In this document: positions 23,081 through 29,775 of the stretch, one piece after another
How the letters are laid out: every line of letters begins with the position of its first letter
Position numbering within the stretch: position 1 is the stretch's first letter
Assembly: GCA_013426805.1 (NCBI GenBank)
Contig: JACDZG010000076.1
Location: 1 to 36,497 of the forward strand
Direction: 5' to 3'
Source of the DNA: Chromatiaceae bacterium
Lineage (GTDB): Bacteria > Pseudomonadota > Gammaproteobacteria > Chromatiales > Chromatiaceae
Length of the DNA stretch: 36,497 bases
The notes under the pieces: model-generated
Databases searched by the model: none
Seen by the model: only the letters and a program-made list of their open reading frames with translations
What the model was told of the DNA's origin: nothing
Program-made: the position numbers and the translations under genes

Positions 23081-23109
23081 GTAGGGGCGGGTTTCAAACC
23101 CGCCCCTAC
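23081..23109. repeat. Perfect 14-bp palindrome between convergent genes
   Basis: GTAGGGGCGGGTTT, one base, then AAACCCGCCCCTAC. It lies between the ATPase stop and the minus-strand Cys-rich gene. This is a common dispersed repeat type. There is no T-run, but the strong hairpin could still reduce read-through from both sides. Confidence 0.8.
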
Positions 23110-23179
23110 ACGAAGGTCTGTCTGGATAGCAGATGCGAACGCTGTATCACCCAATCGCATCAGTTTGGAATCTGATCCA

Positions 23180-23284
23180 TCACTGACCCACTGCTGTGAC
23201 TGTAGCTTTCGGGGATTTCGGACAATCCTTGCAGCGCTTGCCCTCCTTGTACTTCTTGCAGCACTTGCCGGGCTGTTTGCTCAT
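23180..23284 (-). CDS. 34-aa Cys/Lys-rich peptide next to ferritin
   Basis: The minus-strand ATG at 23284 opens MSKQPGKCCKKYKEGKRCKD, then CPKSPKATVTAVGQ and a stop at 23180. Four Cys in a CC-x8-C-x2-C pattern among many Lys suggest a small metal-binding or nucleic-acid-binding peptide. It starts 16 bp after the ferritin stop on the same strand, so it is probably co-transcribed. The ribosome site is weak. I recall similar short CKKYKKGKRCKxCPK proteins in other genomes, but have no assigned function. Confidence 0.6.
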   Translation of the reverse strand: MSKQPGKCCKKYKEGKRCKDCPKSPKATVTAVGQ

Positions 23285-23300
23285 GGTCGTAGGCGGTACG

Positions 23301-23828
23301 TCACTGGGCCGCGGCGGTCGCGGCGGCCTGGTTGATCTGTTGCGCCAACGCGGCGAGTTCGTTGTCGATCATCAGCAGGCTTTGGCCTTGATCGCCGAAG
23401 ATCCGCAGGCGGCCGAGAATGTCTTTCACCGTCGCCTCCTCCTCGATCTGCTCGGTCACGAACCAGTGCAGAAACACGTTGGTCGCGTGGTCTTTCTCGG
23501 TCAGCGCATGGTCGACCAGGTCGTTGATCGAGCGGGTCACCCCCCGCTCGTGTTCGAGCGTGCGCTCGAAAATCTCCATCACCACGTTCCCCACGGTCTC
23601 CGGTACCGAGACTGCCTTCAGCGTCACGGCGGCATCCTGATCGATCAGGTACCTGAACATCTTCAACGCATGGGTCATTTCTTCGCCGTGCTTGGCCAGG
23701 AACCAAGCCGCGGTTCCCTTAAGATTCATCGCTTCAGTCTGCGCCGACAGCCCCAGGTAATAGTAGGCTGAGTACATTTCGCGGTTGATCTGGGCGTTGA
23801 TCAGCGTCGCCATGTCTTTTGAAATCAT
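23301..23828 (-). CDS. ftnA: FtnA-type non-heme ferritin
   Basis: A 175-aa four-helix iron-storage protein. The ferroxidase residues line up with E. coli FtnA numbering: Glu17 (NREMYSAYYYL), Glu50 and His53 (EEMTH), Glu94 (EHERG), Gln127 and Glu130 (TEQIEEE). HWFVTEQIEEEATVKDIL is diagnostic. It oxidises Fe(II) and stores it as ferric mineral in a 24-mer shell. The ATG at 23828 has GGAG ten bases upstream. No Fur box is seen just upstream, unlike the fez-like operon, so the two iron stores may be used under different iron supply. Convergent to the ATPase gene. Confidence 0.92.
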   Translation of the reverse strand: MISKDMATLINAQINREMYSAYYYLGLSAQTEAMNLKGTAAWFLAKHGEEMTHALKMFRYLIDQDAAVTLKAVSVPETVGNVVMEIFERTLEHERGVTRSINDLVDHALTEKDHATNVFLHWFVTEQIEEEATVKDILGRLRIFGDQGQSLLMIDNELAALAQQINQAAATAAAQ

Positions 23829-24049
23829 CGGAGGCGGTCTCCTGCTGCGGTTGGATTCGGCTGGGTCGACGGCCGCGGGTGTCGCTCCATGCATCGGCCG
23901 TCACGTCTGACCCCGTACGTGACCTTTGGCTGCCGTTTTTCAAGACGTCGCGGAAGACCGCGGCGAATTCCAGGCGGCCGGCGACAAGGACCGCCGCGGC
24001 GTCCCCTGTCGCTGGTCAGCGCGTCAGCCCCCGTCCCGTGGACGACCGC

Positions 24050-24488
24050 TCACAGTGACTTCTTGCAGAAGTACCAATCGACGCACTCATGCTCACCGGC
24101 GGCGACCCGCGCGGCGGCCTCGGCGACCGTACCCGGCGGCGGCACGATGACCTTATCGCCCGGCTGCCAGTTCTCCGGAGTCGCCACCTTTCTCGACATC
24201 GAACTTTTCCTTGATGTTGCGTACCCAGGCAACGTGACTGTAATGACTGTCGATGGACAAGCCCAGGAGGTCACAGCCGATGGCCTGGAAATCCGCGTGG
24301 CGGCGAGCGAAGCCCATGAACTCGGTGGTGCACACCGGGGTGAAATCGGCCGGGTGGGAGAACAATACGAGCCACTTGCCGCGGTAATCCTCCAAGGTCT
24401 TACGGCCATGGGTGGTGGGGGCGTCGAAGGCTGGTGCCGGCTCATTGAGACGCGGCATGGCGGGAATGGCGTTGGTTTCGATTGTCAT
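24050..24488 (-). pseudogene. 1-Cys peroxiredoxin gene with internal deletion and frameshift
   Basis: The first part, from the ATG at 24488, is a peroxiredoxin: VLFSHPADFTPVCTTEFMGF with peroxidatic Cys at 53, then GLSIDSHYSHVAWVRNIKEK. At about 24190 the frame breaks, and family sequence resumes in another frame with KVATPENWQPGDKVIVPPPG and ends HECVDWYFCKKSL. About 70 codons that normally lie between these blocks (PFPIIAD to the Arg-containing RAVF region) are missing. The protein would have detoxified peroxides and, next to ferritin, fits iron-oxidative-stress defence, but it cannot be made intact. Confidence 0.85.
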
Positions 24489-24624
24489 GATTGTCGACAC
24501 CGTTGTCGGTCAGGGTGATTCGCTTGATGCACTCGCTGGTCAGGCGTTTCGCCTCAACCCGCGGACCGTTCGCCCGGGCGCGGCAGGGGCCTCGATCAAG
24601 ATTCCGGCCACTTGGGCTCGCCGG

Positions 24625-24659
24625 GTGCGTCGTCAGGGCTGGAAGCCCTGACGACGCAC
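24625..24659. repeat. Perfect 16-bp inverted repeat
   Basis: GTGCGTCGTCAGGGCT, loop GGA, AGCCCTGACGACGCAC. A compact REP-like hairpin with no T-run on either strand. Confidence 0.85.
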
Positions 24660-24835
24660 GCCGCCGGCCGGGATTACGATCAAGGCCGCAGCAGCATTCG
24701 CGCCCTCGCATTCCGGCATCCGGCCGGAATGACCGGCACCTGGCGAGCGGCTCAAGCGCAAGCGGGAGACCAGCGAGTGACGACACCTTAGCGTCTTTCG
24801 GTGCAGATCAGAAATCGTTTCGCTGGATTGCGATT

Positions 24836-24950
24836 AAGTACATCAATAGATTTGTTTGTAACACCACTATTATTATAACAAACTGAAAAATATAGTTTTT
24901 TAATTTTCACGCGAATTCATTGAATTACAGACAATTCTATTGATGTACTT
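24836..24950. repeat. Inverted repeat enclosing an A/T-rich segment
   Basis: AAGTACATCAATAG (24836-24849) and CTATTGATGTACTT (24937-24950) are exact inverted copies about 87 bp apart, and similarity extends a few bases outward with a one-base gap. The enclosed DNA is very A/T-rich. This has the size and form of a miniature inverted-repeat element or a protein-binding island. Confidence 0.65.
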
Positions 24951-25001
24951 ATCGTGAAAAACTATTGACAATAATCAATTAACTCCATCAACGATTCCGC
25001 T

Positions 25002-25920
25002 CTACCGCCGGTAATGACTCGCATATTCGAGCGACACCATCCCGCTGCCCGCCGCGAACACGCGCATCTTGGCATACCTGCCGCGATTGGTTCTGATGAC
25101 GTACAGGTTGTTCGTCATTTCCAACCGTCCATCGGCGAGCTTCTGACCATGCCAACTGTCGCCAACCGGATAGCTCGAGACGAGTTCGCCGGCATGGACG
25201 CCCATCCAATCCGGCGATGGCGAACTCACCGCTGAGCGCCGACTCCTTGCGTGACAAGAAACCGTGAAAACCCGGCGTGCCGAACGCACCACCGTCCAGG
25301 GTTCCAGTCCACTCGGACGTCAGAGAGTCGACCGGCTGCCCCATGAGCCAGCGAATCTCCTCAATGTGACCGGAGCAATTGTTGACCATGAGCGGAACCA
25401 CGCCCACCCAGGTCACTCCCTGAGCCCGCAGACGCTCCAACGAATCGGCAATCCCCCGACCGGTCAAACCTAAGGCCGCATTACGCGCATCCTGTTCGAT
25501 CATCTCGGCTTCGAGGAAGGCATACTCAATGGGCAGATGCGCTAATTCAGGATGGGTGTCGCGCAGGCGCGCGACGGCATAGGCGACCGCCAGGTTCCAC
25601 TCGGGAGCCCCCTCACCATGCGCAATGATCAGGATACCGGGATGATCCGGCCCCGCTTGGACGTCAACCTCACGCAGCCGCCGCAGACTGTCCCAATCGA
25701 TCGGTCCGAGATCGGCCGCGGCAACCCCCGTCGGATGATTGAGCCGGATATACGGCCAGCCGTCCCGCAGATGGTTGACGCAGATATCCCAGTCGCCGTT
25801 CGCGGGGACGCTGTGCTCGGGAAGGATCTGACTCAGACCGGTATCCAGGTCGATAAAGGTATCGGTGTGCTCGTGCGCCAGACGCTCGCGCAGGCGCGCG
25901 TGGATAGGGGGTCGATTCAA
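25002..25920 (-). pseudogene. HmuY-like heme-binding protein interrupted by a CbiX-like domain
   Basis: The frame from 25920 first reads HmuY-like sequence (TFIDLDTGLSQILPEHSVPA, NGDWDICV, WPYIRLN). At about codon 92 it changes in frame to a CbiX/sirohydrochlorin-chelatase-like domain (GILIIAHGEGAPEWN to VPLMVNNCSGHIEEIRWLMG, about 25647-25333). It then returns to HmuY-like sequence (SEWTGTLDGGAFGTPGFHGF). A frameshift at about 25206 is needed to reach the typical HmuY end (TNNLYVIRTNRGRYAKMRVF). HmuY proteins bind heme at the cell surface. The upstream join to 25930-26773 is also out of frame. Probably decayed, though a genuine composite domain cannot be excluded. Confidence 0.65.
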
Positions 25921-25929
25921 GACCGCCCG

Positions 25930-26773
25930 TCAGTGACAGGTGCTCGGCCAGATACGGACGGGCACCGCGCGGCAGCAACCCGGATTGAGACGTCCTGATC
26001 CCGAAGGCATTAGGCGAGAAAGCGTGCCCGTTCACGGTCACCTTAACGCCGGTCTCGTGGTCGGGAACGGCAAGCTTGAGATCCGTTTGTGGGCCGCCGA
26101 GATCAAGGTAGGTATCGATGTCTCCGCTCAGCGTACCGGCGATGATGTTGCGGGTGATCACAGCGGTCATGATCGCCACCTTCGCTTTCTGCACGTTCTC
26201 GGTGGTGAACTGCCCCCTGCCCGCCTGATTCACCGCTTTGCGGATCGCTTCCTCGTAGAGCAGGGTCTTGAGCAGCCGCCCATCGGCGGCAATCACGGCG
26301 GCCGTCGAAACCGCGTCGATTTTGCGCCGCGGCTGCACCCGGTTGACGATGATTTTTTCAAAGAGCGGGCCACCGTCCCGATAGCCGACACTGATCTCAG
26401 CGGTTTGCCAGTGCTTTGGAAACGCTGGGAAGCGAGTCGTGTAACGCGAATCCACTGACCCCGCGATCGATGTTGTTCCACTGATCCGCGCAACGGCGCG
26501 CAATCGCGAGGGATTTTGTCCGGCGTCGTGCAGCAACGCGATGGTTTCCGATGAGAGATGCACCAACGGTACCGTCTGAGTTTGCTGCGACACCCCGCCC
26601 GCCGCGGCCGACATCGCACCCGAGGTGCCGCAGAGGGCGGTGATCGCCAGCAACGGGAGCATCGGCAGTTGGGGCGTGCCGCGGTTCGATGAGCGGTTTG
26701 CCCTTCGCGTATCTGAGGAAACAGGCATGCGCGGCGTGACCCGGCCCAGGAAAGACAACACCAAGTTCATCAT
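25930..26773 (-). CDS. Unknown exported protein behind a Fur box, C-terminal frame lost
   Basis: About 281 codons of consistent coding sequence. After a polar start the segment MLPLLAITALCGTSGAMSAA looks like a signal peptide. The mature part is of mixed alpha/beta character (RTSQSGLLPRGARPYLAEHL near the end; EEAIRKAVNQAGRGQFTTEN in the middle). I recognise no family. After HLSLTGG the frame runs into sequence that makes sense only in the HmuY-like frame, so the natural end is lost or the two were once one gene. A strong Fur-overlapped promoter lies 72 bp upstream, so it was an iron-starvation gene. Confidence 0.55.
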
Positions 26774-26844
26774 GATTTGTCAACTCGTCAGTCGTCGTTG
26801 GAAGAGTTGCCTGGGTTTTAGCCTGGGTAGTCGATCAGCCGATA

Positions 26845-26873
26845 ATAATGAGTCTCATTACGTTACTTGTCAA
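26845..26873 (-). promoter_or_regulatory. Sigma-70 promoter with embedded Fur box (minus strand)
   Basis: On the minus strand TTGACA (26873-26868), 17 bp, CATTAT (26850-26845). The perfect dyad AATGAGTCTCATT (26847-26859) lies across the -10 box. It drives the exported-protein/HmuY-like region. Confidence 0.75.
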
Positions 26874-27029
26874 GGTCACACGAACACTCGGTCTGCGGCA
26901 ACCACCCCAGTTTCGCGCGAGATCTCCGGATCGTCCCGCGCCGCGCAGCCACGGTTCCAAGTCTGGAACAACGAGTCAGTGTCGTCCAAGCGGCAGGCTT
27001 GACGCCATCGAAAACCGCAATGCGACCTA

Positions 27030-27078
27030 TTTTCATTTATGTTAGGAGCATGTATAGTTGTTGAGACTCGTTCTTATT
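27030..27078 (+). promoter_or_regulatory. Promoter and Fur box for the HMA-like gene at 27107
   Basis: TTTTCA (27030-27035), 17 bp and TATAGT (27053-27058) form a promoter. TGAGACTCGTTCTTATT (27062-27078), directly after it, is a Fur-like site resembling the reverse complement of the one at 26847. Confidence 0.6.
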
Positions 27079-27106
27079 CTCTCTAATTTTGTGTGGAGAA
27101 CCGGCC

Positions 27107-27460
27107 ATGAGCCTCTACATCCATCATGTCCCCGGACGCCTGCGGGTCCGGACTCAATCCTTCCGCTGTCAGCCCGGCAAGATCGAGGCGGCGGCGGGTC
27201 GGCTGCGCGAGTCGGCAGGGATCGACGCCGTGGCGGTGAACACCCGCGCGGGCAGCATCACCGTGCACTACGACCCCGCGCAACGCACCCAGGCCGAGTT
27301 GCTGGCAATGCTGGAAGAGATCGGCTGCGTCGGCGCCCGTCGCGTCGCGGGTCAGCAGGACAGCCAGGCGGCCGGACTGTTTGGCAAAGCGCTGCTTGGG
27401 GCGCTGGCCCAGACGCTGGCGCAAGGCTCGGTGCGCACCCTGGTGGGTGCCTTACGCTGA
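27107..27460 (+). CDS. Stand-alone HMA-like protein of the HxxPGRxRxR type
   Basis: A 117-aa protein. MSLYIHHVPGRLRVRTQSFR begins a beta-alpha-beta domain (IDAVAVNTRAGSITVHYDPA is the central hairpin, AELLAMLEEIGCVGARRV the second helix) that follows the HMA plan without CxxC. The C-terminal ALLGALAQTLAQGSVRTLVG is a glycine/alanine-rich helix that could lie on or in a membrane. GGAG sits 8 bases before the ATG, with a Fur-boxed promoter upstream. It is the closest in form to the N-terminal domain of the ATPase at 20877 and is probably a further member of the same iron system. It stands alone and is convergent to the MFS gene. Confidence 0.78.
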   Translation: MSLYIHHVPGRLRVRTQSFRCQPGKIEAAAGRLRESAGIDAVAVNTRAGSITVHYDPAQRTQAELLAMLEEIGCVGARRVAGQQDSQAAGLFGKALLGALAQTLAQGSVRTLVGALR

Positions 27461-27492
27461 GCGCGCGAGCGGATTCGACCGCGTCGCCTGAC

Positions 27493-28794
27493 TCAGGCGC
27501 GCGTCGCCGCCGCCCGCCCCGCCGCCACATCGACCCGTGTCAGCAGCACGGCGCCGATCGTAAACAGCGCCAGGATGGGCAGCAGCGACAGCCGAGGATC
27601 GCCGGTGAGGGCCGCGGTGGTGCCGACCAGGAAAGGTCCGAGCACGGCGCCGAACTTACCGACCATGTTGTAGAAGCCGAACAGTTCGGCGGTCTGGCCG
27701 GCCGGAATCAGGCCGGCGAAGAGCGCGCGCGAGAGTGCCTGGACACCGCCCTGTACCAGGCCGATGGCGACCGCCAGGGCGTAGAAATGCGCCAATAGAT
27801 GCATCTGCGAGGCGGCGGCCACGACCAGCATGTAGACGCCGATAGCGAGCAGAATGCTGGGCTTGGGTCCCCAACGGGTGCCCAGATGACCGAACACCAG
27901 TGCCGCCGGGAACCCGACGAATTGGGTGATCAGCAGCGCCACCATCAGGCTGGACGCCGGGAAGCCCAGCGAGAGCCCGAAGTCCACCGCCATGAACATG
28001 ATGGTGTCCACCCCGTCGATATAGAACCAGTAGGCGATGAGAAACAGAAAGGTGTGGCGCAGCGCGCGGATCGTTCGGAAGGTCTGCGCCAGTTCGGCAA
28101 AGGCGCCGCGTAGCGCCGCGCCAAGGGCCTTGCGTCCCTGGCCCCGTGACTCGGGAACCAGGAGCGCCAGCGGGATAGTGAAGACCGCCCACCACAGGGC
28201 GACCCCAAGGAAAGCGACCTGCACCGCCTGCCTCTGATCCGCAAGACCGAAGGTCGTCGGCGTCAGCACCATGACGACATTGAGCGCGAACAGCAGTCCG
28301 CCCCCCAGGTAGCCGAGCGCGTAAGCGAGCGAGGAGACCCGCTCGTACTCACCGGGCGCGGCGACATCGGTGATGAGCGCGTCATTGAAGATGTTGCTCG
28401 CCAGGAAACCCAGGAGTCCAAGCAGATAGAGCGACAGGGCGGCGACCCACTGCCCTGCAGCCAGCCAGAAAAGCCCGCCCGTCGCCAGCACCCCGAGCGA
28501 CGTAAAGAACAGCAGGAAGCGCTTCTTCGCCCCCAGTTGATCCGCCAGTGCGCCGAGCAGGGGCGCCGCGCACACCAGGATCAGGCTGGCGGCGCTGCTC
28601 GCGTAGCCGAGCGCACGGGTGCTCTCGGTAGCGGCCAGATCCGCGGCCCAGAACTCTTTGAAGAAGACCGGGAAGAATCCGGCGATGACCACGGTAGCGA
28701 AGGCCGAATTAGCCCAGTCATAAAAGGCCCAGGCCAAAACCTGACGGCCCGGACCAGGGCGATCGATCGGCTTCAAGGTCAGAGGATCGCTCAT
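27493..28794 (-). CDS. UMF1-family MFS transporter
   Basis: A 433-aa, twelve-helix membrane protein. The opening AWAFYDWANSAFATVVIAGF, the AAPLLGALADQLGAKKRFLL loop, SNIFNDALITDVA, YALGYLGGGLLF and YWFYIDGVDTIMFMAV are typical of the UMF1/Atg22-like group. It sits in the inner membrane and its substrate is unknown; related proteins are annotated as efflux or amino-acid exporters. The frame is open up to 29115, but the region upstream of 28794 is repeat DNA, so the ATG at 28794 (MSDPLTLKP) is the sensible start, though its ribosome site is weak. Confidence 0.88.
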   Translation of the reverse strand: MSDPLTLKPIDRPGPGRQVLAWAFYDWANSAFATVVIAGFFPVFFKEFWAADLAATESTRALGYASSAASLILVCAAPLLGALADQLGAKKRFLLFFTSLGVLATGGLFWLAAGQWVAALSLYLLGLLGFLASNIFNDALITDVAAPGEYERVSSLAYALGYLGGGLLFALNVVMVLTPTTFGLADQRQAVQVAFLGVALWWAVFTIPLALLVPESRGQGRKALGAALRGAFAELAQTFRTIRALRHTFLFLIAYWFYIDGVDTIMFMAVDFGLSLGFPASSLMVALLITQFVGFPAALVFGHLGTRWGPKPSILLAIGVYMLVVAAASQMHLLAHFYALAVAIGLVQGGVQALSRALFAGLIPAGQTAELFGFYNMVGKFGAVLGPFLVGTTAALTGDPRLSLLPILALFTIGAVLLTRVDVAAGRAAATRA

Positions 28795-28799
28795 AAAAT

Positions 28800-29110
28800 C
28801 GTTTTCTCGTTCCCACGCTTTCTCGTTCCCACGCTCCAGCGTGGGAATGCCGTCCGGCCGCTTCAGCGGCCAGTGGCCCCACGCGACGCTGGAGCGTCGC
28901 GACTTGCTCCCACGCTGGAGCGTCAATGCCATTAAGTTAAGCCATTCTGGCTCCCACGCTCCTGCGTGGGAGCACGTGCGGGCGCTCCGCGTCCGGCGCC
29001 AAGACCGGACGCGGAGCGCCCGCCCGGCATTCCCACGCGGAGCGTGGGAACGAGAAGCCGCGCCGTCGGCGCTTAACTTAATGGCAGTGACGCTGGAGCG
29101 TGGGAGCGAG
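28800..29110. repeat. Composite BIME-like cluster of hairpins
   Basis: About 310 bp with no gene. It contains several copies of CCCACGCT/AGCGTGGG palindromes. A 19-bp-arm hairpin (GCGGGCGCTCCGCGTCCGG at 28978-28996 with its complement at 29005-29023) lies at the centre, and outer inverted copies of TGCCATTAAGTTAAG lie near 28926-28940 and 29078-29092. It fills the gap between the MFS and response-regulator genes. Confidence 0.85.
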
Positions 29111-29154
29111 ATCACGTTCCAACGCGTTACGAACTGGCGCCCGCCGGCCGGAAA

Positions 29155-29775
29155 TCATCCCCCCTCCTCCCGACCCGCGATCAGGACCATGCGCACCAAC
29201 TCGGCCAGCGACTCGGCGCGCATCTTCTCCATCACCCGTGCGCGATGGGCCTCGACCGTTTTCGGCGTCACCCCCAGCGCGACGGCGATCTCCCGATTGG
29301 CCTTGCCGTCGGTGACCATGCCCATGACCTCATGTTCGCGCGGGGTCAGGTCCGCCACGCGCGCCTGAATGTCGGCACGGGCCGCGCGGCTCAGGCGCTG
29401 CCGCTGATCGTACTCCAGCGCCCGCTGGATGCTGCGCAGCAAATCCTCGTCATGGAAGGGCTTTTCGATAAAGTCCATGGCCCCGGCGCGCATTGCCTTG
29501 ACGGCCATGCCCACGTCGCCATGACCGGTGATGATGATGACCGGGAGCTGATAACCCTCGCGCGCCAGATAACTCTGCAGTTCCAGCCCGCTCATACCGG
29601 GCATCCGCACGTCGAGTAACAGACAGCCGGCGCGTCCCGGATAATAGTTGCTCAGAAACGCATCGGCAGACTCGAAGGTCTTGACCTGCATCCCCGTGGA
29701 TTCGATCAGCCATTGCAGGGAGGTGCGCATGGCCTGGTCGTCATCGACGACAAAAACGGTGGGATTGGTGCTCAT
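29155..29775 (-). CDS. FixJ/NarL-type two-component response regulator
   Basis: A 206-aa protein. The receiver domain has the acidic pair DDD at 11-13, phospho-Asp 55 in LLLDVRMPG, Thr in IIITGHGD and Lys in FIEKPF. The C-terminal LuxR-type HTH (LTPREHEVMGMVTDGKANRE, IAVALGVTPKTVEAHRARVM) spans about 143-196. Phosphorylation by the adjacent kinase would promote dimerisation and DNA binding. Its ATG overlaps the kinase stop by 4 bp (ATGA), so the two are co-translated. The input signal and target genes are unknown. Confidence 0.93.
   Translation of the reverse strand: MSTNPTVFVVDDDQAMRTSLQWLIESTGMQVKTFESADAFLSNYYPGRAGCLLLDVRMPGMSGLELQSYLAREGYQLPVIIITGHGDVGMAVKAMRAGAMDFIEKPFHDEDLLRSIQRALEYDQRQRLSRAARADIQARVADLTPREHEVMGMVTDGKANREIAVALGVTPKTVEAHRARVMEKMRAESLAELVRMVLIAGREEGG

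Larger units (their letters stand above)
24489..25001. other. Intergenic stretch with hairpin and A/T-rich island
   Basis: No gene seen. It contains a 16-bp-arm hairpin (24625-24659), a CGGCCGGGATTACGATCAAGG segment related to the REP family, and a strongly A/T-rich section from about 24825 to 24990 that contrasts with the GC-rich surroundings. Confidence 0.65.

Noticed and set aside
23081-23109. Palindrome after the ATPase gene as an intrinsic terminator
   Set aside because: No T-run follows on either strand and the sequence is a common dispersed repeat; a terminator effect is possible but not shown.
24050-24500. Programmed frameshift in the peroxiredoxin gene
   Set aside because: About 70 codons of conserved core are missing, which recoding cannot restore.
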